NCBI GenBank assembly: GCA_964564035.1
Contig: CAZLZN010000034.1
Span: forward strand, 1 to 7,152
DNA: 7,152 bases
DNA from: JAHIGH01 sp964564035
GTDB taxonomy: Bacteria > Patescibacteriota > Microgenomatia > Levybacterales > UBA12049
Direction of reading: 5' to 3'
A program made the translations under genes and the position numbers. Below are positions 1 to 6,205 of the stretch, piece by piece. Every line of letters begins with the position of its first letter. Within the stretch, counting starts at the first letter, position 1. The notes beneath the pieces are model-generated. The model had not been told where the DNA came from. It ran no database searches and saw nothing but the letters and a program-made list of their open reading frames with translations.

Positions 1-7
1 AAATCGG

Positions 8-36
8 TTTACATGACACATGCAAGCTGGTAGAAT
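8..36 (+). promoter_or_regulatory. sigma70-type promoter of the mreB operon
   Basis: A -35 box TTTACA (8-13, five of six consensus bases) is followed after 17 nt by an extended -10, TGG-TAGAAT (28-36, with TAGAAT at 31-36). Transcription would begin near base 43, only about 4 nt before the ATG at 47. The promoter would drive mreB and probably the whole rod-shape cluster. Its position also bears on the mreB start, because the in-frame ATG at 20 lies between the two boxes and would not be in the transcript. Boxes and spacing are seen directly; the start of transcription is inferred. Confidence 0.65.
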
Positions 37-46
37 TGGTTTGAGA

Positions 47-1189
47 ATGAAATTGCCTCACTTAAATAATCTTTTTGGTTTGTTCTCATATGATTTGGGG
101 ATCGATTTGGGTACCGCGAATACACTGGTTTGGGTCAGGAATAAAGGAATCGCGATCAGAGAACCGAGCGTTGTCGCAAGGCACAAAAAAACAAAGCAAA
201 TAATCGCGATCGGAACTGAGGGTAAAAAAATGCTCGGCAAAACTCCTAATTCGATTGTAACCATAAGACCCTTGAGGGGGGGAGTTATCTCCGATTTTGA
301 TGCCACACAGGCGCTCATCGCGTATTATATAAAACAAGTGCATGAAATGGGTAATCCTCTGCACAAATTGCTTGCAAGGCCGAAAGTTGTTATAGGGATC
401 CCTTCGTCCGTTACCGAGGTTGAGCGAAGGGCGGTTTGGGAGGCTGCGCTTAGCGCGGGAGCCAGGGAGGCATATTTGATAGAAGAGCCGATGGCGGCTG
501 TTATCGGAGAGGGTATTTCGATTTTTCAATCAAAAGGGGTTATGGTGATTGATGTCGGAGGAGGGACAAGTGAGATTGCCGTTATATCACTCGGCGGGAT
601 CGTGGTCGGCAGGTCGATCAAGTTGGGAGGAGATAATATGGATCAGAGCATTCTGCATTATCTGAGACTAAGGCACGGCATATTGATCGGAGACCAAACT
701 GCCGAAGAAATTAAAATAAAGATCGGAAGCGCCTATCATAAGAGTTCAAAAATAAAAGCCCAAAGCGCAAAACAGGCGGACGACGGTTCAAAAAAAGAAA
801 GTAACGGGTCCGATAAAGAACAAAGAAGCGAGAAGGTTATGATAATCAGGGGACGTGATCTGGAAACGGGATTACCCAGGAGTCTCAGGATTACGGAGGG
901 GGAGATAAGAGAGGCTTTGTCTCCTGTCCTGACACAGATAATTCAGGCGGCTGCGGATGTACTTGAAGAAACGCCTCCTGAACTACTGCCGGATATACTT
1001 GAGCACGGAATTTTATTAACAGGAGGAGGGGCCAAAATCGAGGGTCTGGATCAGTTAATAATTGAAAAAGTGCATATACCGGTCCTGGTTTCGCCGGATC
1101 CGCTGACTTCCGTCGTACGCGGCACCGGTAAAGTATTGGAGGATGAAGAGCTTCTGCATAAAGTGAAAGTCATTGGAGGATTGCAGTAA
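47..1189 (+). CDS. mreB: MreB, rod-shape-determining actin homologue
   Basis: MreB polymerises on ATP into membrane-bound filaments that orient the cell-wall elongation complex under the inner membrane. All family motifs are present (numbered from this start, 380 residues): phosphate-1 loop DLGIDLGTANTLVWV near 16-30, GVISDFDAT near 79-86, VTEVERRAVWEAALSAGARE near 122-141 running into IEEPMAA, phosphate-2 DVGGGTSEIAV near 169-179, and adenosine loop GILLTGGGAKIEGLD near 321-335. The N-terminal stretch LNNLFGLFSY looks suited to membrane contact. I chose the ATG at 47 because an upstream in-frame ATG at 20 lies inside the promoter. The protein is longer than the usual 335-350 residues because of a charged Lys/Ser/Asp/Glu-rich stretch (about 231-265) between IKIGSAY and IIRGRDLETGLPR, where relatives have only about ten residues. 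First gene of the cluster; mreC follows after 25 nt. Identification is secure; the exact start is less so. Confidence 0.97.
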   Translation: MKLPHLNNLFGLFSYDLGIDLGTANTLVWVRNKGIAIREPSVVARHKKTKQIIAIGTEGKKMLGKTPNSIVTIRPLRGGVISDFDATQALIAYYIKQVHEMGNPLHKLLARPKVVIGIPSSVTEVERRAVWEAALSAGAREAYLIEEPMAAVIGEGISIFQSKGVMVIDVGGGTSEIAVISLGGIVVGRSIKLGGDNMDQSILHYLRLRHGILIGDQTAEEIKIKIGSAYHKSSKIKAQSAKQADDGSKKESNGSDKEQRSEKVMIIRGRDLETGLPRSLRITEGEIREALSPVLTQIIQAAADVLEETPPELLPDILEHGILLTGGGAKIEGLDQLIIEKVHIPVLVSPDPLTSVVRGTGKVLEDEELLHKVKVIGGLQ

Positions 1190-1214
1190 AACCGCCTGAC
1201 TTGCCCGAATTTTT

Positions 1215-1997
1215 ATGAATTATACCAGCAACAAAAATAAAAGCAGTAAGAGGCTGTATGTTTTTGCGGGACTTTTGATTTTATCGGTGCTTATTATTAT
1301 TTTGTTCCGGGCGGGTAAGCTTGATTTTATAAACGGGGCTTTGCAGTCTGTTTTTAGACCCATACAAATTATATCGGGTAATTTGTTTTTTGAAGATAGT
1401 AAGGATGAAATTACTAAACTCCGTGAGGAGAATAGTGAGCTAAAGAAAAAAATTATCAAGCTTCAAATTATAGAGCAGGATAATAGAGCGCTAAGGGATC
1501 AATTTGTTATTGAAAAGCCCAGGCCCAAAAATTTGCTTCCGGCTACGATAATCAGTATGCCTTCGATTTTGCCCAGAACTGACACGGCGGATTATTTGGT
1601 TATCGATAAGGGGAGCAGTGACAACGTCAAAATTAATGATCCGGTTGTTTACAAAGACAGTCTTGTAGGTAAGGTCAGCAGGGTTTCCGGCAACTTATCG
1701 ATCGTTAATCTGATAAATCACAGGAGCACTTCTTTTACCGCGCGGACGCTTGAGTCAAAAGCCACGGGAATTATAAAAGGAACGGACGAGCAAAAAATTT
1801 TATTTGATAATGTTCTTTTGGCCGATACTTTAAAAGCGGGTGATACGGTGATCGGTGAATTTCCGGATGAAATTATAATCGGTAGGATAAAAGAAATAAA
1901 TAAAAAAGCGAGCGATCTTTTTCAAACAGCGGAAATAGAGCAGATCATAGATGTTAAGAAGCTTACAAAAGTTTTTATATTGAAGAGCGATTTATAA
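1215..1997 (+). CDS. mreC: MreC, periplasmic scaffold of the elongasome
   Basis: MreC is a bitopic inner-membrane protein that links MreB/MreD to PBP2 and activates wall synthesis. At 260 residues it shows the standard order: short basic cytoplasmic tail (1-13), one membrane helix (about 14-31), a coiled coil (about 60-98, rich in Glu/Lys/Leu, e.g. KLREENSELKKKI), then the beta-rich periplasmic domain. That domain contains the family hallmarks YLVIDKGSSDNVKINDPVV near 127-145, LVGKVSRVS near 150-158 and a late IIIGRIKEI turn near 220-228. The loop before that turn, normally TSGLGGIFPKG-like, is reduced to IGEFPDE. The start is well fixed: an in-frame TGA at 1197-1199 leaves no other ATG, GTG or TTG upstream. 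No Shine-Dalgarno precedes it; the leader is AT-rich. It lies 25 nt after mreB and 3 nt before mreD, so it is probably translated from the same message. Confidence 0.95.
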   Translation: MNYTSNKNKSSKRLYVFAGLLILSVLIIILFRAGKLDFINGALQSVFRPIQIISGNLFFEDSKDEITKLREENSELKKKIIKLQIIEQDNRALRDQFVIEKPRPKNLLPATIISMPSILPRTDTADYLVIDKGSSDNVKINDPVVYKDSLVGKVSRVSGNLSIVNLINHRSTSFTARTLESKATGIIKGTDEQKILFDNVLLADTLKAGDTVIGEFPDEIIIGRIKEINKKASDLFQTAEIEQIIDVKKLTKVFILKSDL

Positions 1998-2000
1998 ATT

Positions 2001-2411
2001 ATGTTAATGATGATTCTTTTGTTCGCCTCAATTATTTTTGAGAGCACAATTACTACAGTGCCGCTGGCGCTTACTGTTCTGACCGTTTATGTCATTTTAA
2101 ACAAACAAACGAGATTTTTTTACGCGGGGTTTGCCGGTGGAATTATTTTGGATAGCCTGACCGTCAGAGTCTTGGGAAGTTCAAGCGCCTTTTTTGTGAT
2201 ATGGCTTTATTTGATCCTTCTTTATGATAGAAAATATGAGATACGGACTTTGATGTTCGTTTTTGTATCAATATTTTTCGGGAGCGTTATTTTTCTATAT
2301 TTATTTAAGTATAATTATATTTTTTTAAACGCACTGGCAGGGTCAGCTACCGGAATGGTATTGTTTTTGGTTTTGAAAAGATTTGAACACAATAAGAGTC
2401 AGGGATTTTAA
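2001..2411 (+). CDS. mreD: MreD, rod-shape-determining membrane protein
   Basis: MreD is a polytopic inner-membrane partner of MreC. The 136-residue product is almost entirely hydrophobic, with about four to five membrane helices (roughly 2-18, 20-33, 38-55, 62-75, 84-104 and 108-126, some probably paired or half-helices). The stretch GGIILDSLTVRVLGSSSAF near 46-64 matches the family signature, in which a Gly-rich helix end and an Asp are followed by a LG-S segment. It is somewhat shorter than the common 160-170 residues. The start is bounded by the mreC stop, in the same frame only one codon upstream; Met codons at residues 3 and 4 are alternatives. There is no Shine-Dalgarno, so reinitiation after mreC is likely. 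Position between mreC and mrdA strongly supports the name, since MreD sequences are poorly conserved. Confidence 0.88.
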   Translation: MLMMILLFASIIFESTITTVPLALTVLTVYVILNKQTRFFYAGFAGGIILDSLTVRVLGSSSAFFVIWLYLILLYDRKYEIRTLMFVFVSIFFGSVIFLYLFKYNYIFLNALAGSATGMVLFLVLKRFEHNKSQGF

Positions 2412-2416
2412 TAATT

Positions 2417-4219
2417 ATGAACCCCGGTTTTGCATTTGGCGAAAGCATTAGAACAGAAAAAACACCGCGGAGAAGACACTCCGGTGGAGGAAGTTTGGGA
2501 GTCAGATCGTATCTGCTTATTTTTGCGGTGATAATAAGCGTCAGCGTATTTTCAGGGCGGCTTATTTACCTGCAGTTATTTGAAGGAAATAATTACCGTG
2601 AAATTTCAGATTCCAACAGGATCCGCACCAAGGTTATAAACGCGCCGCGTGGGATAATATTTGATAGAAACGGAGAGCCTCTTGTATACAATATACCGGG
2701 ATTCCGGCAGATACTGAAAGATAAAACCGATGAAACAAAAGTAAAAACTGTGACATTGACCAGGGAGCAAGCACTTCCTCTAATTGCCAATGGCGCCGAT
2801 AATATTGAAATTGATTCACTCAGGGAATACAAGTTCAAAGATGCGTTTTCACACATCCTGGGGTACGTTGGTCAAATTTCGGATGATGAATATAAAATCA
2901 GAGAAAAAGACGGTTATCTGCCGACTGATTGGGTCGGCAAAACCGGCGCGGAATATGAGTTTGAAAAGACACTCAGGGGAATTGCGGGGAAACAATTGGT
3001 CGAAACAAACGCAATGGGAGTTGAGACCAGATCTCTCGGGCGAACAGAGCCGATATCTGGCGGAGATGTAATTTTGACTCTTGATGCAGGACTGCAAAAG
3101 GCGGTATTTGAAGCGGCGAGCGGTATAAAAAAAGGAGCAGTTGTAGTCAGTAAGCCGAACGGGGAAGTTTTGGCTATGGTGTCTAAGCCTGATTTTGATC
3201 CGAATCTTTTTACGCTGAGCCGTGATTACCGTCCGTCTTCAACTTCGGCGTATTTGTCTGTCAATTCTATGCTTGGTGATTCAGATTCTCAGCCTTTGCT
3301 GAATAGGGCTGTGTCGGGAGTTTATCCTCCGGCATCGACTTTTAAGATGATAGTTGCCGCGGCGGGACTTGAGAGGGGTATTATAAATTCGGGATATAGA
3401 GTGCAGGATACGGGCATTCTGAAAGTCGGCGAGTTTTCTTTTGCCAACTGGTTTTATACATCATACGGCAGGACAGACGGGTCTGTTGATGTTGTCAAAG
3501 GTTTGTCCAGATCCAATGATATATTTTTTTATAAACTTGCCGAAAAGATAGGCGTTGATCCGGTGTCGGAGACTGCGCGGTTATTCGGAATAGGCCAAAA
3601 AACAGGGATTAATCTGCCGGGTGAAGCATCGGGGATATTGCCGTCGAGAGACTGGAAAAAAAGCGCTATCGGTGAGCAATGGTATCTCGGGGATACGTAT
3701 CATTACGGCATCGGACAGGGATTTTTGCTGGCAACACCACTCCAGGTAAATCTGTATACTCAAGTAATCGCGAACGGAGGCACTTTGTATAAGCCGGAGA
3801 TTTTGAGAGATAAGAAGCCGGTTGTTTTGAGAGAAAAAATTATATCGAATAAATCTTTGCCGCTACTGCGACAAGGCATGATCGACAGTTGTAAACCTGG
3901 CGGAGTTGCTTACCCGTTATTTAATTTAAAAGTTAAAAATGAAAAATTAAAAATTGATGGACGGAATTATTTGAAAGCGGCTTCCGTTTCGGCAAATTTA
4001 AGGGACGCCAATCAGTATAGGGAAGTGATAATCGCATGTAAAACGGGAACCGCGGAGCATGGTAGCGGAAAGAGTAAGCCGCACGCGTGGATCACGGTTT
4101 TTGCTCCTGCATATGATCCGGAGGTTGTAATAACGGTTTTGAATGAATCAGCCGGCGAGGGCTCAAGTGAGGCGGCACCGGTTGCTAAAAAAATATTGGA
4201 GGCTTACTTCAGTAATTGA
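2417..4219 (+). CDS. mrdA: Penicillin-binding protein 2, elongation transpeptidase
   Basis: A class B penicillin-binding protein that cross-links peptidoglycan during side-wall growth, working with MreBCD and normally RodA. In 600 residues: a basic cytoplasmic tail rich in Arg and Gly (1-30), one membrane helix (31-54), a dimerisation/pedestal domain with RGIIFDRNGEPL near 78-89 and HILGYVG near 146-152, WVGKTGAEYEFEKTLRG near 172-188, then the transpeptidase domain. The active-site motifs are intact: S307-T-F-K310 in YPPASTFK, S366-N-D368, and K542-T-G544 in KTGTAE. ILPSRDWK and YGIGQGFLLATPLQV are typical of PBP2. Two oddities: the pedestal between RGIIF and HILGYVG is only about 70 residues against roughly 115 in E. 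coli PBP2, and a very AT-rich run encodes Lys-rich residues 501-515 before the KTG motif. No Shine-Dalgarno is visible; it begins 5 nt after mreD. Confidence 0.96.
   Translation: MNPGFAFGESIRTEKTPRRRHSGGGSLGVRSYLLIFAVIISVSVFSGRLIYLQLFEGNNYREISDSNRIRTKVINAPRGIIFDRNGEPLVYNIPGFRQILKDKTDETKVKTVTLTREQALPLIANGADNIEIDSLREYKFKDAFSHILGYVGQISDDEYKIREKDGYLPTDWVGKTGAEYEFEKTLRGIAGKQLVETNAMGVETRSLGRTEPISGGDVILTLDAGLQKAVFEAASGIKKGAVVVSKPNGEVLAMVSKPDFDPNLFTLSRDYRPSSTSAYLSVNSMLGDSDSQPLLNRAVSGVYPPASTFKMIVAAAGLERGIINSGYRVQDTGILKVGEFSFANWFYTSYGRTDGSVDVVKGLSRSNDIFFYKLAEKIGVDPVSETARLFGIGQKTGINLPGEASGILPSRDWKKSAIGEQWYLGDTYHYGIGQGFLLATPLQVNLYTQVIANGGTLYKPEILRDKKPVVLREKIISNKSLPLLRQGMIDSCKPGGVAYPLFNLKVKNEKLKIDGRNYLKAASVSANLRDANQYREVIIACKTGTAEHGSGKSKPHAWITVFAPAYDPEVVITVLNESAGEGSSEAAPVAKKILEAYFSN
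3920..3958 (+). repeat. AT-rich, tandem-like segment inside mrdA
   Basis: Inside an otherwise moderate-GC gene, these 39 bases contain only three G and no C, and consist of near-repeats of the type TTAAAAATG / AAAAATTAAAAATTG. The run stays in frame and encodes Phe-Asn-Leu-Lys-Val-Lys-Asn-Glu-Lys-Leu-Lys-Ile-Asp. The composition break and repeat structure are seen directly. That it derives from an inserted intergenic-type repeat is inference; I recall similar AT-rich runs between genes in small-genome bacteria but cannot search for copies. Confidence 0.5.
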
Positions 4220-4222
4220 TCC

Positions 4223-5314
4223 ATGGAAGAAAGGTATTACAGATTGGGATTTCGTGTGTTTCCCGGTATCGGACCCGGTAAATTTTCCAAGCTTTTAGAT
4301 TATTTTAAAAATGCAAAAAATGCATGGGGGGCAACAGAGTCGGAGCTTTTTGACAGCGGTATAGGCAAAGCGCTTTCGTCGCAATTTGTCAGTTTCAGAG
4401 CAAAGTTTTCGATCAGCGAATACGCTAATAGTTTGGTTAAACATGAAGTGGATTTCTGTACAATGGATGATGAGATTTATCCGAAAAATTTATCAGTTAT
4501 CGATAAACCTCCGATAGTATTGTTTTACAAAGGCAAACTGGATAAGTTAAACATGGCTCCGAAAAATGCCTGTATAGCTGTTGTCGGAAGCAGAAAGGTA
4601 ACATCTTACGGACGACAAGTAACGGAGTATTTGGTCAAAGATCTTACGGATAACGGCTGTATTATAATTTCGGGACTCGCTCTGGGCGTGGACGCGATCT
4701 CGCATAAGACGACTGTCGAAAATAAAGGAGTGACTGTTGCGGTTATGGGAAACGGGGTCGAGCAGTGTTTTCCGCGGGAAAATCAGTCCATATATAATAG
4801 TATATTGGAGGCGGGAGGAGCTATTGTTTCCGAATATCCGCCGGGAACAGTACCGAGTACGGGTTCTTTTCCGTCCAGAAACAGGATAATTGCCGGACTC
4901 TCGAGCGCTGTTGTAGTGACCGAGGGCACGCATGACAGCGGTTCTTTGATAACAGCCGATGATGCAATACGACAGGGCAAGATGGTTTTTGCTGTACCGG
5001 GTCCGATCACATCCAGTTATTCCAAAGGGCCTAATCTTCTGATTTCAAAAGGCGCAGTTCCGGTAATGAGCGCGGGTGATATATTAAAAAAGTTATCGAT
5101 AGGAGAAACGAGAGTCCGGACGGAAATAAAAGCCGATACGAAAGATGAACAGTTGATAGTCGATTTGCTTATGGCGCGTAATATGCATATCAATGAGATC
5201 ATGAAGACAGCTGGGTTTCCGGTCTCAAAAATAAATATAATACTATCCCTTATGGAGATGAAGGGTATAGTAAAAAGCACGGGTACGGGTATGTTCGCGT
5301 TAAATACTGTTTAG
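4223..5314 (+). CDS. dprA: DprA/Smf, DNA-processing protein
   Basis: DprA binds single-stranded DNA entering the cytoplasm during natural transformation and loads RecA on it. The 363-residue protein has the full three-part form: an N-terminal helix-hairpin-helix region (about 8-50, VFPGIGPGKFSKLL), the Rossmann-like DprA core (about 82-295) and a C-terminal winged-helix domain (about 305-360, MHINEIMKTAGFPVSKINIILSLMEMKGIV region). Core signatures are GSRKVTSYG (122-130), SGLALGVDAISH (150-161), FPRENQSIY (183-191), SEYPPGT (203-209), FPSRNRIIAGLS (216-227) and GSLITADDAIRQGKMVFAVPG (240-260). The position usually written SGLARGID has Leu instead of Arg. It starts 3 nt after the mrdA stop in the same frame, with GGAGG only 20 nt upstream (4198-4202), too far for a normal Shine-Dalgarno. 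Probably co-expressed with the rod cluster; neighbours give no other competence gene. Confidence 0.96.
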   Translation: MEERYYRLGFRVFPGIGPGKFSKLLDYFKNAKNAWGATESELFDSGIGKALSSQFVSFRAKFSISEYANSLVKHEVDFCTMDDEIYPKNLSVIDKPPIVLFYKGKLDKLNMAPKNACIAVVGSRKVTSYGRQVTEYLVKDLTDNGCIIISGLALGVDAISHKTTVENKGVTVAVMGNGVEQCFPRENQSIYNSILEAGGAIVSEYPPGTVPSTGSFPSRNRIIAGLSSAVVVTEGTHDSGSLITADDAIRQGKMVFAVPGPITSSYSKGPNLLISKGAVPVMSAGDILKKLSIGETRVRTEIKADTKDEQLIVDLLMARNMHINEIMKTAGFPVSKINIILSLMEMKGIVKSTGTGMFALNTV

Positions 5315-5323
5315 ATAATCGTT

Positions 5324-5740
5324 TTAGTTTTTGATCTTCGCGAAAATCCATCCGGCGATCAGCGCATCAATATAACCGCTTATTGTCCACAATAATATCA
5401 TCAGAAGCGACAGGTTGAATGTTGTATAAGAAATAAACATTCCGGGAATTGTCGCGATTATAAAATATAATTTCGCGAATTCCATAGCTCTGCCTACTTC
5501 ATCTTCGCCTTTTATTTTTTTATCGATATACTGCCAAAAATAAGAGAGGGCAGTCCCGAGTATAAAAGGATAAGCAAAATATGCTGTCATAAGCGGATCA
5601 TCCCAAGGACGGAATATTGACAAGTTGTCATATTCATTCATAACTCCGGGGAACAGGCTTCCGACAATCCAGCTGAAAATAAATCCGACTATCAGAATGG
5701 CAAGTCCGGCCAGAAGTCCTCTTTTAATTATGAGATTCAT
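5324..5740 (-). CDS. Four-helix integral membrane protein, unknown function
   Basis: I cannot name this protein. Its 138 residues form about four membrane helices (roughly 9-29, 49-70, 86-106 and 109-134) with short loops. The loop after helix 1 holds the most distinctive stretch, FRPWDDPLM (43-51); helix 3 begins YFIIATIPGMFISYTT and helix 4 contains LLWTISGYIDALIAG. From memory, similar small proteins with an FRPW-DPL loop and an IATIPGM helix occur widely in bacteria and archaea as hypothetical proteins, but I cannot confirm it. I take the ATG at 5740 as start because a full Shine-Dalgarno lies 6 nt upstream; a GTG at 5752 in frame falls inside that site and is not credible. It converges on dprA with a 9 nt gap and diverges from the acetyltransferase gene. 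Confidence 0.85.
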   Translation of the reverse strand: MNLIIKRGLLAGLAILIVGFIFSWIVGSLFPGVMNEYDNLSIFRPWDDPLMTAYFAYPFILGTALSYFWQYIDKKIKGEDEVGRAMEFAKLYFIIATIPGMFISYTTFNLSLLMILLWTISGYIDALIAGWIFAKIKN

Positions 5741-5746
5741 TTTTTT

Positions 5747-5758
5747 GATCACCTCCTT
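5747..5758 (-). promoter_or_regulatory. Full-length Shine-Dalgarno of the membrane-protein gene
   Basis: Read on the minus strand this is AAGGAGGTGATC, which is complementary over all 12 bases to the usual 3' end of bacterial 16S rRNA. It is followed by six A and then ATG at 5740. It fixes the start of the membrane-protein gene and is the only clear ribosome-binding site in the window. The sequence is seen directly; complementarity assumes a standard 16S tail. Confidence 0.85.
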
Positions 5759-5759
5759 C

Positions 5760-5789
5760 TTGAGTAAAGTATAGCACAGTTGTTATAAT
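5760..5789 (+). promoter_or_regulatory. Promoter of the acetyltransferase gene
   Basis: TTGAGT (5760-5765) and a perfect extended -10, TGT-TATAAT (5781-5789), are separated by 18 nt. The predicted start of transcription is about 5796, leaving roughly 4 nt before the ATG at 5800, the same near-leaderless arrangement as at mreB. It overlaps the divergent minus-strand -10, so the two promoters probably compete for polymerase. Confidence 0.7.
5768..5776 (-). promoter_or_regulatory. Extended -10 promoter of the membrane-protein gene
   Basis: On the minus strand TGC-TATACT forms an extended -10 (TATACT at 5773-5768). Transcription would begin near 5761, just before the Shine-Dalgarno at 5758-5747. 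There is no good -35 17 nt upstream, which extended -10 promoters often tolerate. It lies within the spacer of the plus-strand promoter of the acetyltransferase gene. Confidence 0.55.
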
Positions 5790-5799
5790 CATTTTCGTT

Positions 5800-6201
5800 A
5801 TGAAGATCAGAAGAGCCGAGAAAAAGGGAGAAGATATTAATTCAATTTTTCAAATTATAAGTAATGCCGCATCCGCAGGGAAGATATTGCCGAGAACCAA
5901 GAAGGAGATTGAGGAGGTTATCGGTTCTTTTTTTGTGGCGGAGACGGACGGCAAGATTGCGGGGTGCTGCTGTCTTGAGATATATAATAAGAAACTGGCC
6001 GAGATCAGGTCGCTTGCCGTCTTGCCGGAGTTTCAGAGCAGGGGCTTGGGCAAGAGGTTGGTCGATGCGTGTATTGAGAGAGCTAGAAAAGAGGGGATTT
6101 ATGAGATTTTGACTATTTCGGACAAGGATGTTTTTTTTGAGAAGTCGGGATTCGGGAAGTGTCTGAACGGGCAATGGGCGCTTTTTATGAAGCTGAAGTA
6201 A
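5800..6201 (+). CDS. GNAT N-acetyltransferase, ArgA-like type
   Basis: A single-domain GNAT enzyme of 133 residues that would transfer acetyl from acetyl-CoA to an amine. It resembles the short N-acetylglutamate-synthase-like group: residues 28-51 (GKILPRTKKEIEE to FFVAETDGK), then IAGCCCLEIYNKKLAEIRSLAV (53-74), the acetyl-CoA loop PEFQSRGLGKRLV (76-88, with Q79, R81, G82 and G84 forming the Q/RxxGxG/A signature) and FFEKSGFGK (112-120). Three consecutive Cys (56-58) are unusual but lie in the beta strand where relatives also carry small residues. Substrate is not certain: no arginine-biosynthesis gene is in the window, so the ArgA-like call is by sequence feel only. The start is supported by a perfect extended -10 ending 11 nt upstream and there is no Shine-Dalgarno. 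It converges with the next gene, 4 nt apart. Confidence 0.88.
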   Translation: MKIRRAEKKGEDINSIFQIISNAASAGKILPRTKKEIEEVIGSFFVAETDGKIAGCCCLEIYNKKLAEIRSLAVLPEFQSRGLGKRLVDACIERARKEGIYEILTISDKDVFFEKSGFGKCLNGQWALFMKLK

Positions 6202-6205
6202 AGAA

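Noticed and set aside
4198..4202. GGAGG as Shine-Dalgarno of dprA
   Set aside because: It is 20 nt from the ATG, too far for direct pairing at that start, and it forms part of a Leu-Glu-Ala coding stretch at the end of mrdA.
4547..4933. Minus-strand 128-residue frame inside dprA
   Set aside because: It is antisense to the conserved core of DprA; its Arg/Ser-rich product is typical of a shadow frame.
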